A stretch of 64,000 bases of DNA from assembly GCA_965649825.1 (NCBI GenBank), contig OZ287707.1, forward strand, positions 372,001 to 436,000, written 5' to 3'. The translations under genes and the position numbers were made by a program. Below the pieces are notes generated by a model that was not told where the DNA came from, did no database searches, and was given only the letters and a program-made list of their open reading frames with translations. Positions 47,357 to 59,557 of this stretch are shown here, in pieces; position 1 is the stretch's first letter, and each line of letters starts with the position of its first letter. Source of the DNA: Penicillus capitatus (lineage: Eukaryota; Chlorophyta).

Positions 47357-47719
47357 ACGTCAAACGGTCTCACAGAAATAGCAGGCCCAGCTTATTTGCG
47401 GTGAATTCAGGGAGAGGTGCAATCACTGTGTGCGCGTTCATCGTGGAAGTGGACATAATCCAGCAACTGAGGAGGAGCGGATTCATAGCTCAAAGCTGGC
47501 GTGTGCATTGATGAGTGGCTCTGGGGTCTCACAAGGAATTAGTACAATCACGCGATCATCCTTTCTGAAGAGAGGATTTCTTACCACGATCTGGACAGCA
47601 TCGTACTGCTCTGGCATTAAGTGTGTCTTTTCTAACAGATCGTCCTCCAGTGTCAATGTGACATAGGACCTAGATCAGACAACGAGCTGGCAGACAGCGC
47701 GGGGGTGGGATGTCTTACG
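47357..47719. other. Unique right flank of insertion
   Basis: Between the right TIR and the right direct repeat. On the minus strand 47690-47497 is open and reads SYVTLTLEDDLLEKTHLMPE..., with a plausible 3' splice site before it. It may be a fragment of an unknown gene now placed behind the METTL remnant. Confidence 0.4.
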
Positions 47720-48222
47720 AGACAGAAATCGAGTGCCGGTGCAGAGAGATGCTGTATCATGGGGGCGGACACGTCTAGCACGATCGGGTGAATTCGCTCG
47801 GGGCAGAATTCTGCGTGCTGCTTGAGAAGCTCGATGGCACGAGATGAGAAATCGATTGCCCAGATCTGACAGCCTGGTAACACTTCGAGTAGCGGAAAGC
47901 AGCTGTTGCCGACACCACATCCGACCTAAAGGTACCCGATACGAGAACACTCTTCTTGTCTGTATCGCAACGAACGACTTCCAAGATTGTGAGTGGATGA
48001 TCAGAGAGAAGTTCTGGAAACTCTCGGTGCAGATAGTGCCGGTCCTTGAAAGAATTCACACCATGACGTCGATAGAATTCTTCCCAGAGCTTTTGGGTGT
48101 CTTTTTCGTACTGCTCTACAAGCGATACAACCTCCGAGATCGTTTGCAGAGAAGAAAGCGACGAACGACCTGCGATGACGGGCGACAGTTTTGTCGCCGC
48201 TATGGGATAAAGCTCCGTGATC
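47720..48222 (-). pseudogene. METTL 5' fragment, decayed
   Basis: Contains exon 1, the intron and the first part of exon 2 of the METTL2/6/8-type gene, then stops at the repeat edge. The start ATG has become ACG. Signature residues have drifted (HGVNSFKDRHYLHREF instead of HGANFFKDRHYLNLEF). The intron and exon 2 part remain almost identical to the intact copy, which suggests local gene conversion or uneven decay. Confidence 0.88.
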
Positions 48223-48315
48223 TGACGTAATGAAAGAATGGGACATTTTCTCGCGGAAGATGAACGAGTTGTCGCTCGAAGAGCTGACAGCACAGCTCCA
48301 GGCGGCACAAGAGAA
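47720..48315. repeat. Right copy of the direct repeat (METTL/UFL1 start region)
   Basis: Direct repeat of 43169-43767 with a 3-nt deletion (atcatgaatgga against atcatggg). Here the UFL1 part is intact and leads into the full gene, while the METTL part is broken. Confidence 0.9.
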
Positions 48316-50961
48316 AAAAGCCGTGGTCGGATTGCATTGTCCCTATCTTTATCTCTTGACGGTAACGGGCGATACCCAGGTGCGGCTCTCTGAGAGGAAT
48401 GTGGTGGAGTTGGTGAACAAACTGAAAGAACTGGGTGTCATTGATGCTGGGCTTCTGCACACAGCTAATGGAAAAGAATACCTGACGCGTGAGCAACTCA
48501 GAAAAGAGATAATGGAAACCTTGACGCAAGCCGGCGGCCGTACATCATTGGTGATGTCTCAGCCATTCCCTGCGCGATGTTTAGATGCAATGTTTTGCAG
48601 TCTGAACTGTGTGATACATTGAATGTCGATCTGAGTCACTGTGAGAGAGAAAGCAGAGCATTGGTGGAGCAATCAAAAGGCGAGATTCTGTCGATGCAAG
48701 AAGAACTCATCACACAAGACTACTTGCGTGCCGTTGTTGTCGAAGTGAAGGAACGGCTCGAAACCACGGGAGTTCTCCGAATCGGTGCGATGATCATCAC
48801 GCTTTGTGGTTGGTGAGGTTTCTGAGAATGTTGGTGATAGGTGACTTGGCGATTCAGTATGGACTGAATCATGACCTGTTGCTCTCTGTCGTCTCTTTGC
48901 ACTTGGGATCATTGTTAAAGGGGGAGCTGGTGAACAGCATCCTTTTTACTCCGGCACATATGGACCGGCTCAAGGCGCAGCTAAGAGGGGCGCTGCGCGG
49001 GACAACAACGCCGATTGCTCTGGCTGCTTTGATCAAACAAATACAGTTGGATGATAGCGGAACGTCTGATATTATCCAGAGACTCATTCGAGATTTAATA
49101 CATCAAGATGACATCCAGGTCGAAGAGTGTATGGATCGATTCAGGAATTGAGTGGGGATTTAGGGAGAGCTGAGGAGCAACAACCAATGGATACCGACAG
49201 TGCACACAAAGGCGCAGAGATCGGCCGTTGTGGCTCTCTTTCATCAAAACGGCTGGGTCTCGCAAAACGCTGTCCGCAGAGTGGCCTCCGATGAGAATGC
49301 GTTTCTTCAAGAGCAGTTTTCTGAGCATTGTGTGTTGGATACTGTCGTGGTCTCGTCCAGTTTCGTTGAAAACATGGATGCCGAGATCGAAGAGCACTTG
49401 GAACAAGCATCATGGTGTGACATCTGTTCCTTGTTGCCCATGGAATTCGGCGAGGAAGATGGCCGACAGCTGCTTCTGAAATGCGACTCTCTCAAACGTC
49501 GATCAGATCTTCAGAGTATCACAGACACATGTGTGATGCTCACATCTTTCGTCAAAGTTCTGTCTGTACTGTGTTGCTAAAGCATGGTTGCGATCTGCAC
49601 GGTGATGTGACAGGAGTGTGAACAAAGAGTGCAGGAATGGTCTGTGCAGCTGGCGAAAGAATCGCTGATTCAATCCAAACAGAAGGGCAAAGTGGACGAA
49701 GCTTCTGCTATACAACAAGCAAAGCCTAAAGATGAAGACGAGGAGGAAGATGGACCTGGTGGAAAGGGAAAAAAGAAGAATCGCGGAAAGGGCAAGGCAA
49801 AAGGCAAACAGACAGGTCTTTGCTCCCATCTCCTGGTTTTGCCCAAAGAGAGCATCATGCATTTCTTGAGCAGGAAGTTCGAAGGTGGCAGGGAAGCCAA
49901 ATAAAGAGACGGCTACGACGACATTGTGCCCTGGAAAGGAGTCTTTAGCAGACGTACTGAATCAATGGTTTCCTCAGATGGAAGAAGTTGTTCATTTGGC
50001 CGAGACTCTCTCAGAAATGCTCGTTTCAACAGCAGTGGATGCTTACAACTTGACCATCGAAGTCATTCTTTCAGCTTTGCCAGCACTCTGTCTGCAATGC
50101 CTTGCAGGAGGCCACGAAACTGACAGATAAGAGGCGACAAGAGTTGAAAGAAAAGGCGCTGAAGCATCTCGAAGAGACCCTGAACAAAATCTGGCTATTT
50201 TCCAAAGGCATCGACAGTTTGCAGAGCGAGCTGGATGAGGCCAACGTCGTTCTGCTGAAGAAACACGCTGTTAAGACGACAGGTCGTTTCCTGTGAGTTT
50301 ATGAAGAATGACATTAGGACAGATACTAGACAGGTTGCGACGCTGTGGACTGGCTGCTGCGTTACTTTCAACTTCAGGAACCCGGAGGCGATGAGGACGT
50401 TCCGGATGAGATGATTCCCATTCCAACCAATCATCGATCGGCAATCTTGGAACGCCTCCCGAAGGATGTTTCCCCAATGGCTCGTGCAGCTGTTCAGAGC
50501 ACAAAACAGGACGAGCCTGAAGTAAAGCATGTCACACAGGGGGTAACACGCAAGCAGGTTGATGACATAGGCGCTGTTGGAAGCCCTGGACAGCGGCATA
50601 GAGTCTTGCAGTATTCGATTTCCAAAGCGCGATAAGAAAGCAGAGAAACAGAAGGTCCTTGAATTCGAGACGATATGGAAAGAGAGGCTGAAAATAGAAG
50701 ACAATCCAGCAACCGTCTTGGCCATACTCTTGCCGGTCTTGATTGCCAAGGTCTGTGTGCGAAATCTGTGTGCAATCTGCATCTCTGTTGTTATGGCAGA
50801 TGCGTGGTATTCTCGTCAGCCTTCCAGGCAGAGCCATGCCATCGCTGATCGCATTGCTGAAGCCTGCAATGAAAGATGCAGACTACGAGATCTTGGAAGC
50901 TTTTCATAAGGCCGTTGTCGAAGATCTGAAACAGAAGTCCACTTCAGGTGCGACGCATTAA
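48230..50961 (+). CDS. UFL1: UFM1-protein ligase 1 (UFL1)
   Basis: About eleven exons give roughly 730 residues (human 794). Matches include RLSERNVVELVNKLKELGVI, TANGKEYLTREQLRKEI, LNVDLSHCERESRALVEQ, GDLAIQYGLNHDLLLSVV, SAVVALFHQNGWVSQNAVRR and ICSLLPMEFGEEDGRQLLLK. These are followed by a Lys/Glu-rich segment (GKGKKKNRGKGKAKGK) and the helical C-terminal half. UFL1 transfers UFM1 to ER and ribosomal targets with DDRGK1/UFBP1. Introns include 48323-48379 (in frame, 57 nt), 48551-48600 and 48785-48840. Its 5' end lies in the right direct repeat. A coding stretch at 49489-49533 is 40/45 identical to part of the element TIRs. Confidence 0.93.
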
Positions 50962-51110
50962 ATCCAGTTTGCACATCAAAAATCGTCTCCTGCATCTGTA
51001 GACAAGACAGAAGAAAGTCCACCGCCGCCAGCGCAGAATGTACTAGTCGATTTGATGCGCAAAGCCAAAGATCTGATAGAGGAAGAACAGCATTCGGTTT
51101 AGATGCCATG

Positions 51111-51499
51111 TTAAAGCATAAAGACTCCCAGGATGAGGCCGAGGATGAGGGCTGTGATACCCAGGACCGTCTAAACACAAAGCCTTATCGTTCTTGTCCT
51201 GCGTCTCTCTGTACTAGCTTACCATTTCGGGTGGTGAATGTGTGACTAGCAAAACACAGTCTCTGCAAGTTAATCTCCCATCGCGGTTCATCTACACAGC
51301 CAATAAACATACGAAACACTTCTACCACGCCGGTGCATCACATCGAAACATTTTCGACAATCTTGCCGGCATTGTTGCCATCCATAGAAATAGATGAAAG
51401 CCTGGAAAACACCATCTGGTCGACAAAAATGAGATAGGATTGGAAATAGACAGCGATGATGAGGGCCAAGACGATGAGTGTCAGGATCAAGGCGATCAT
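51111..51499 (-). CDS. Small two-helix membrane protein (92 residues)
   Basis: Three phase-0 exons (51350-51499, 51223-51291, 51111-51170) with 58- and 52-nt introns. An N-terminal helix MIALILTLIVLALIIAVYF and a C-terminal helix VLGITALILGLILGVFML flank a polar segment with two cysteines (TCRDC). All splice phases and the stop agree. No family is recognised. It may be an ER or Golgi small membrane protein. Confidence 0.55.
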
Positions 51500-51814
51500 T
51501 CCTTTCTAATGCACATAACGCATTAACCCGTCATTCTTGAAGCAACAGACATGTACAGTGAAACCGATTCCCAGGAGGAATCCGATGACCAAGACTGCAA
51601 AGAAGAAGAGTGTATAGCGGCAGCACACTTGGCTGGTGGTTGGAGGTTGCGCTGTTTCCCCCTCTGCAAGTATGCACAGACATATGTATGTCCTCAGATG
51701 CGTCATCTGGAGGTGTTGCGCTCGCCTGCGACGAGGGGAGCTTCTGTGTCTTCTGGCATCGTTTTGTCGATGGGCGCAATGAAGATGTCCCATCGCGTTG
51801 TGGTCTGCAAATCG

Positions 51815-53852
51815 ATGTGTAAGTTCGCATGGTATCTCACGCTGTTCCTGGCGACAATAGCTACTGCAGAGAATGCGGGGCGCCGACATGAACAAACAAT
51901 AAACGACGTCGTATAGCTTCTCTTCTATCTCTTCTGCCCTGCATTCTCGAGTCCTTATCTTCAGAACATCACCGTCGTAGAAGATTCACCCGAAACGCAC
52001 ATCCAGACAGCGGATGCCGAGGCAGAAGTGCCACCCAAGAACATCAGCGGCTACTACAAAGGCATAAGCACTGCTGCCTGTGACACCCGCGGGTTTTGAG
52101 CTTTGGACCTATAGGGACCTGGGAAAGTCAAGGAATTGACATTCGCTTTCGTCATGTATTGCTTCTCGATCAGGAGAAGGGAGATGTGATCATGGACCTC
52201 AGAGTCGGCCAACGCATATCCTACGGAGTCCATACTGTCCATGTCCGCTCTTGACATGACACGAGGCCCGTTCTATGTCGTGCTGTTCAGGGAGATGTGT
52301 TGCTGAAGAATGGTCTGCACTTGACAGACGATGACATTCGTTTCACATTCGAGGGTGTCTACGTGCCAGAAGTGGATTTTGTGACGGGTGTGCTGTCTTC
52401 CAAGAAAGCGATTGCTATTCGAATCAGCGAACAAGAGATCTTGCAGAACAGTCCATTCTATCGGTACGGACAGATCTGCTCGGCGATGTCCTTCGTGCGC
52501 GAGCGATGGATGGGACAGGGAAGCTTTGAGGAGGGAGGCAAAGAAATGGATTAAAGACCCGCCGCCGTTGCTGAAGTTTGGTTTGCCTCCTGAAAAGCAA
52601 ATTCAGTTGAAACACCGTTGTCAGTTTCACCTCGATCTCAAACTCTCGCCCATGAATACCACAGCAGAAGCAGATGATCTCCTCTCGTCTGCGCCCATTG
52701 CTTTCCCAGTCGACGGTTACCATGTGCGACATCCGTTCGATCACCTTAGGTGTCGACGGGTGCTTGTGCGTTCCTCTAGATCGCCGGCAAGATCACGAGT
52801 CCAAACTGCAATGTCAGTCTCTCGGTGAATGCAACTTCTTTTCATTTGGAGAAGTACTACACGAAGGCAGTGCATTACACATTGGTCATTGCTATTCTGA
52901 CATTCCTCCAGATTCTGTTGCTCATTAAACAGATTGAAGGTACATCGACGCCAGCAACGTCGATGCGCGTGTCCATGATTGGCATCAGTCAGCAGACCGT
53001 TATGGATGCCTATCTCTGTCTGCTGCATCTGACAGCAGGAATCGTTGTGGAGCCTCTCTTCAATGCCTTTGCCATGGTATCCTTCTTCGAGTTCGTTCTG
53101 TTTGCCATCTTCGAGATGCGATACATGCTCTTAATCTGGCGAGCGCAGAGGGGACAGTCGGACGACGTCTGGGATACCCGAAGAGAGCTCTCTATTCTCT
53201 ATACCCGTTTCTATGGCGTCCTGCTGGCTGGAATCTTAGGAGCCTTCAAACTACAGCAGTATATGCGTGGCTTTGTCTTCGTGTTCTATTCGTTTTGGAT
53301 TCCTCAAGTGGTGCATTGTATAAGGACAGATGCGAGACAGCCACTGAAACCGTTCTTCATCATAGGCATGTCGATCACCCGGTACGTTACCGATTTTCAA
53401 ATGCCATCTCGCTTGACTGTCGTCTCAACAGATTGGCCTTGCCTCTCTACTTCTACGGCTGCCCATCCAATCTCCTCGGTGTCCGACCCAGTCCATTACT
53501 GTGCATGTGTCTGGTGCTATATGTGGCCATACAGGGCGCCGTTTTGATGGTGCAGTACTACTATGGACCCCATTGCTTTCTGCCAAAGCGTTTTCTGCCA
53601 CACAAACATGACTACTTTCGCTCACTGGATCCAGATGAAGTGCGGGAAGTGCTGAGAAGGAATGGAGATCTGGAATCCAGCGAGGCAGGAGTGACGGAGT
53701 GTGTGATCTGTATGAACCCGGTTGAGATCGGACGACCAATGACGCGAATGGTGACGCCTTGCAATCACTTTTTCCATCCACAATGTTTACAGAGATGGAT
53801 GGACGTCAAGATGGAATGTCCAACATGTCGACAAATATTACCCCCTCTGTAA
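51815..53852 (+). CDS. TUL1/FLY-type transmembrane RING E3 ligase
   Basis: Starts with a signal peptide (MCKFAWYLTLFLATIATA). The lumenal part contains FRHVLLLDQEKGDVIMDLR and IRFTFEGVYVPEVDFVTGVL. A multi-helix membrane region includes YYTKAVHYTLVIAILTFLQI, MDAYLCLLHLTAGIVVEPL and FEMRYMLLIWRAQRG. A C-terminal RING follows: CVICMNPVE, then TPCNHFFHPQCLQRWMD and CPTCRQILPPL. This is the layout of yeast Tul1 (Dsc complex) and plant FLYING SAUCER ligases, which act in Golgi and endosomes. One intron (52062-52114) appears to be GC-AG. Middle exons at 52450-52820 are tentative. Confidence 0.88.
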
Positions 53853-53908
53853 AAACTCTATACTCTCTATGAAATCCTCTCTGTATCCGCCACCACAACG
53901 GCAACGCC

Positions 53909-56900
53909 TCAACCACTCTTCCCGAGATCGAGCAGTGCGTTCAGAAGCGCATCGTAGACCACTTTCGATGCCATGGTGTGAAAGAAATGATCCCTTGTAT
54001 TCGTCTGCATCTTTGGACTGCATTCTGCAAGGCACTGTTGAGTTTCTGGCCTCTGTAACATGTCGCACAGGTATCTGTCTATTGCCCAATGCGAATGCAT
54101 CTGACTCTGAGGACACAATTCAGCGACGGGTTCCGAATCAAAGGGACAGGCTTACAGGAATGGCCGGTTCTGTGCTGATCACGCGTCCTTGCACGTCAAT
54201 GACGAGCGTCTCGGAGATAGTCTCGTCGCGCCTGTCTCCGACATTCTCCACCTTCATCGTTTCAAGCAATCTCGTCTCGTTTACCAAGGTCTGGACATCC
54301 GTTTTCGTCCGAGAACTGAAAGTGCTGGCCATATGCAAAGGCAGCCGTCTTCGCAGCATCTTTTCCGTGCGATCCCTGGAGACAGAAAAGACAGTTTTGT
54401 GGAGCTCTGTAGAAAAGACACCTGGGTGGCGAAGGTATTGGATGGATGGCAATGATCTCCTCTTCGTCGTCATCACCGTCTTCCTCTAAAGTGAATGTGG
54501 ATATCTCTCTGGTCACAAGGACGTAAATCTCTGCATGGATGATCTCTGCTCCGGACGATGGTCGGTATCGAAAGACAATAGGCTTTCTCTGCCCCGGGGA
54601 TAACTGCCCATTTATTGGGTCAATATTCAGCTGCCCAGCAGCGACAGAATGGAATGTCGCTGTATCGAACTGAAACGAAATATCATCCTCTGTCGGATTT
54701 ACGACTTCCACAATTCGGACGCCATCATTCTGGCATCGAACACACGCACGCTTTAGCTCCATACAGACAAGGCGTACCCACCTGTCTGTGCATTGAGCCA
54801 AAGTCGATCGTTTGATCCGAGAGACTCATCAGCGCCGGTAACGACATCGTCGACGTCGCTTGGCAAATGCACGCATCACACGAAGTGTTGTGAGGTAGAG
54901 AGACGGAAGTATTGCTCGGCATAATACCCCTAGCTTTGATTGTCCACGTTTCTGTCTTGTCCTCATCTGAGTGGAGAATGACGTCGAATGCGTATGTCTT
55001 CTCTTCGAGAGGTTGAAACACGATCAGAAGGGGTATGGATTTGCCGACATCCACCTCGCCTGCCATCAGCATCCGAATGAAATTCTATCGAACAAGGCAT
55101 ACAGACAGACCGCTGGTCTTTCCAACGCATCTGAAGATAGGAAAATCATAGTTCTGTCGGTTAGCGCGATCCGTATCCTCAAAGTTCAAAGAGAAAGCGG
55201 CACCACAATTGCCGCCGTTATGGATCATCAACATCTGCGACGGCGGTTCTTTGCATCCAATCGCAATGGGCTCCAGCATGGCGCTGTCGAGTTCGAGTCG
55301 ATGGGATGGCTCCCTTTCGGCGCCTCCATGTAGCAAGACACAAATCTTCTTGCCGTTTTTGATGTCAAATAGAAAAGGCAATTTATGCTGTCCTGTTGAA
55401 CACACTTATCAACAGGAGTGACCTTTGAATCCGTGTACCTTCTATGATCGGATGATAAGTGATGCAGACGGTTTGAGCACCCTCGGGCAGAAGGTGTCCG
55501 TTTGGAGGATCGAAGCTGAAGATATTGTTGTTCAGGAGCATTTCCCTCAATTGCTCCTCGGCGCTCTCGGCAGGCAGTGGCTCCTCACAAAGCTCAATGA
55601 TTGAATCCGAGCCACCGGGAGAAATCCATCGCCATTCGACGTCGACTGTTGTTGGATTGGACAGCTGTATGTGTATCTCTTTCGATTTGCCGTTCAGTAA
55701 ACGGCTGCCAAAGTTGAAATCGACCGACGGCAGAGAGTCCAAACATCCGGCGGCGATAACTTCGTGGTTCTTCATCGTCTGCTAGGACACATAGTCACCC
55801 ATGCTTCCGTAAAAGAACCTCCCCAGTCGACTTTGGAGAGATGGATGTCAGTAGGTGTAAGCGATGACTGAAGCAGATCGTTAAAGCGATGGACTCGAAG
55901 CGATCTGGTCAGTCGATTCTTGCTCGCTCCACTTGAGAACGCGTCGGAAATCCGTAGTCCCGGAGATACAGCAGTGCATTGTATCGTTGCGATATCTTCA
56001 GAGATCATTTCGTTGCGGGCATCCACACAGGTCACCTCGACAGTGTATGTCTTCGGTGTACACATCCAGAGAAAAAACGATACGCTCTTTGTGGACCTGC
56101 CTCACGAGGACCAGCGTTTAGCAGAGCATGTCACGTTAAATGAGAGAGTGTATACCTTGGAGGAAGAATGCCATTGGCATCCCGTGCCATCAGTTTGTAT
56201 GCTCGTTCCGTTTGCAGATCAACCGCGTCGACCGAATGATGATCATATTGGTCAGGAATGACACCTTCTTCGTCGATTTTGAAGAGCAGACGGTAGTCGA
56301 GATGGTCTAGATGGGGGTTAAATATCTCAAGAGTGTGGCAGACTGGATGAAACAGCTTTGACACTCCGAGATTCGCCTTTATCGGATGGAGTCTGAGCTC
56401 TTGCTTAACACCTGTTCCTTCCAGGAACAGTATGGCGTTGTCTGCGCTATTGCCACGACGCTTATCGCAGAGAGTAGCGCATTCCAATCTGTGAATGAAA
56501 GTGATCGCGGTAGGGACTCGTCAGCAACTGTAGATACTTTTCAGAAAACGATTGCGGAACGGTTGGTGTAAATGAGACGATATGGGCTTTGCTGCCCCAG
56601 GGAGGGAGATCTCCGCCGAGAGGTTCCAATTCGAAATTGGATGCGCTGCCAATGCGATTCCATACGTAAGAAACTGGGACGTTCGAGACATTGGTCACGG
56701 TCAGTTCTTCGCGACAGTGTTTCCCCACGACCGTGCTTCGGAAGCGAAGCGTCTTTGCGCTTTCTGACGCAATGGGTGTCGTTTCCCCAATCGCCGTTTG
56801 CGTGCACGTATGCAATTGGATACGTGGCACATCGGCCGTCACGAACACCGTTAAAGGCGTCGCTCGCGTTTCATTGTTGTTCAAAATACAAAGCAGCTTG

Positions 56901-59491
56901 TGCTGTTGCCTCTCTGGAACACTGGAGTGATAGCTTAAGCAAATCTACACAGGCCACGAAAATATCTCCACTGTCCATTGTCGATGCCACGGACCAGTTG
57001 AGGCGCCTTTGGTGGAATGACTCCAATTCTAGGCTCGATTCTCAAACAAGGAGTCGAATCTTCTGGCCGGATATCAAAGAGGACGCTACTTTCTTCTCCG
57101 TTATCGATAAGGAAAGACGTGTAGACCGTCTGGCCAACGATCGCTGGTGGACATTCGATCTCCGTCGAGCGAAAGGCAATTCGAGGGAGTTGGATTTCGG
57201 GTTGATAGAGATACGAGTTGCCAACGAGCTAGAACCATCGATTGAGCGATCGCTATCTTCACAGGACGGCCGCTGTCTTGCGATGTGCTTACCTGAATAG
57301 CCAGACGATTATTTTCGGGGACAGTGGCTTCGTCATCGGAGACGGAGGAAGAGACGCGACATGTCCAGTGTTCATAACGACTGTCTGCTGTCGGTTTAAA
57401 GCCAAACTGAAAGATACCTTCTTCCCCTGCACCAACCTCCCGGACTTGTGGATAAACCTAAGAGCAATCGACGTCAGTCGACTATCTCTGTCGGCACAGA
57501 ATTGCGAGGTACTGCAAAAGGCGGAGGACTTTCGTGCATTGCCGTATGTGTTCTCGGCGAAAGATGTAAGGAGAGTCTCTTCTTATCCTCGGAGGTATTT
57601 CTCACGTGCAATGTGCGAAACAGCGTGGACTTGTGCATAGACGTTGATCCAAAGTCGAGACATTCGGCGTCGGCGATCAGCTTCGGATGACAATCTTCTG
57701 GACAGAAAAGATCTTCCCAAAGATGCTTTCCTCCTAGAGCGTGTTGAAGCAGGTTAGATGGTTTGTCTGTCAGATTCCCGCCAGCCCCATTGGTCTTCGA
57801 TAGTTGTCTGGTATCTGATTCGGCAACAGCCTCACCTTCGACATCCAAAAAGAGGGGTTCGCCACCCTAGAAGAATGAACATAGAGAGACGTCTTTCATA
57901 GGTGGCTGCTTAGACATCGACAACGACAATCATTCTTTCTCGAAGTGCCTCGAGGCAGGATGGATGGAATACGATGTCGACTATAGCGTAAGATTGTCCA
58001 GCAATGGCTCCGCGCTGTGGATGTATCTGAAAGTTCGCCGTGTTTTTGTGGGACCATTGGAAAACAACTGTTCGTTGCGACCTGCACAGCAGCATCCCAT
58101 CGGATACATAGCACCCGAATTGCGCCGCCTTGCCGATTGTATAAGGTCACTCTGCGACACTGCGATTGTCCACAGGGAGTCCATCCAAACTGAAGAGAGC
58201 TTTCTGACAACTCTAGACGATTTGGCTCGGCGTAGCCACAAAGACAGAGATGAGAGCACGACCCAGAGGCGCCGCGAAATCGAAAGCTCTCGACGGAGTG
58301 CAGACCCGAAACCTTCGGGTTGTACACAATCTCTATCTTCGCCGACTCATTTGGGGACAAGCGCAGTCTACCGAACACAAAGAAAGAGACGATACATCTA
58401 ACCCATCTGCAAGAAAAGGGTGACACGGATGCACGCACTGTTTTGGCTGGATGGAAAAGAGTGAGAACGGGTGGTTGCTCTCCGCATAAACATCGGCCTC
58501 AACGAGACCACCATTCGTGATCTGAACCGTCCGCTTTGCCGCTTCTCCTGCGCTCACGGTGCCAAAATCGATGCATTCCGAGCCCAACTTGAAAGCTGGA
58601 TACTTTCCAATACCGCGAATCTGTCCAGCAAAGGAATCCGTCGATTATATGACAGACAGTAAATCGTGTTGACGCACTTCTGTTTCGCAGGTAAGATCTC
58701 CACTGCGAAGGATAGCTTTCTGTGCGTAGCTTGACGCTTCTCTCGGATGAAAAGTGAGAACAAACTCAAAGCTGCCCGACACGTTGATCTCTGCCTCCGA
58801 CGGTTGCACTTCAAATGGCGGCGATACGTTCCATATAACCGCTGTCTATGTACACATCCATGCGTGTCTAGTCCAGCATCACTGCCGAACAGATGTTAGC
58901 GGAGTGCCTTTTGTGTTCCGGTGTTCTGCACAACGAGAGATTGCTTCTTTATTTCGTTGACAGCCGAGAAGCCAAAAGAAACGCTCGACGGTACCTGCGT
59001 CAAACGCATCAAACCGTCAAGCACGAGGAGTAAAGGAACACGCTTTCAGCTGGACGTCGCATCCTTTAACTCTGAGCTCCACACAGAAGCGGCTCCCACT
59101 TTCGTCGACGTCGAACCACAAATCTTCTTGCGTCGGTCCAATTACTGTGCAAGCAATCTGCAACAGACGGTCGATCCGTCAACGAAATGCAGCAAGACGA
59201 CAGCACTTTCAAGACATGTGACATTCCAGGAGACAGATGGAGAGACGTGGCGTGATCCACGACGAAGGAGGTGAAGTTCGGCTCAACGATTTTCAAACGC
59301 ACGGTGCGCGATGCCACATTCCTGATCTTCAGGCGTTTCTCGTTTGGATGCTCTTTCGACGGCCGCGTCGCATGCCACGTCAGACGCGAAGGGCATTGGA
59401 GACCGAAGCTGTCATGCAAGATATCTGCCTCAGTACATGGGTGCGTTTTCGACAGACATGCTCACTCTTCGGCCGTCTCTGCAGATTTCAT
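53909..59491 (-). CDS. Long protein with repeated MSP/ASH domains, probably ciliary
   Basis: Many short minus-strand exons give about 1,600 residues of repeated immunoglobulin-like MSP/ASH units. Typical pieces are ECIDFGTVSAGEAAKRTVQI, NPTEDDISFQFDTATFHSVA, LSPGQRKPIVFRYRPSS, MLLNNNIFSFDPPNGHLLPE and KSIPLLIVFQPLEEKTYAFD. The C terminus (about 54118-53909) is helical. HYDIN, CFAP65, CFAP47 and DLEC1 share this architecture and sit in the axoneme. Which one this is I cannot tell. TMEM131 is a less likely alternative since I see no membrane segment. The start is taken at ATG 59491 and is tentative. It ends 57 nt from the convergent E3 gene. Confidence 0.75.
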
Positions 59492-59557
59492 GCGTCGTTG
59501 AAAATGCGATCGAATGCTTTACATGTCGACATCTGTCGGCAACCGTGCTGTGTGGGA

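Noticed and set aside
43768-47719. Integrated virus or retroelement
   Set aside because: No reverse transcriptase, integrase, capsid or polymerase motif and no LTR; the repeats at the outer edges are host gene sequence.
51506-51895. Minus-strand frame with a hydrophobic segment LFFFAVLVIGFLLGIGFTVH
   Set aside because: It overlaps the signal-peptide exon of the TUL1-like gene, and no splice join to the small membrane gene at 51499 keeps frame. It could still be a separate tiny gene.
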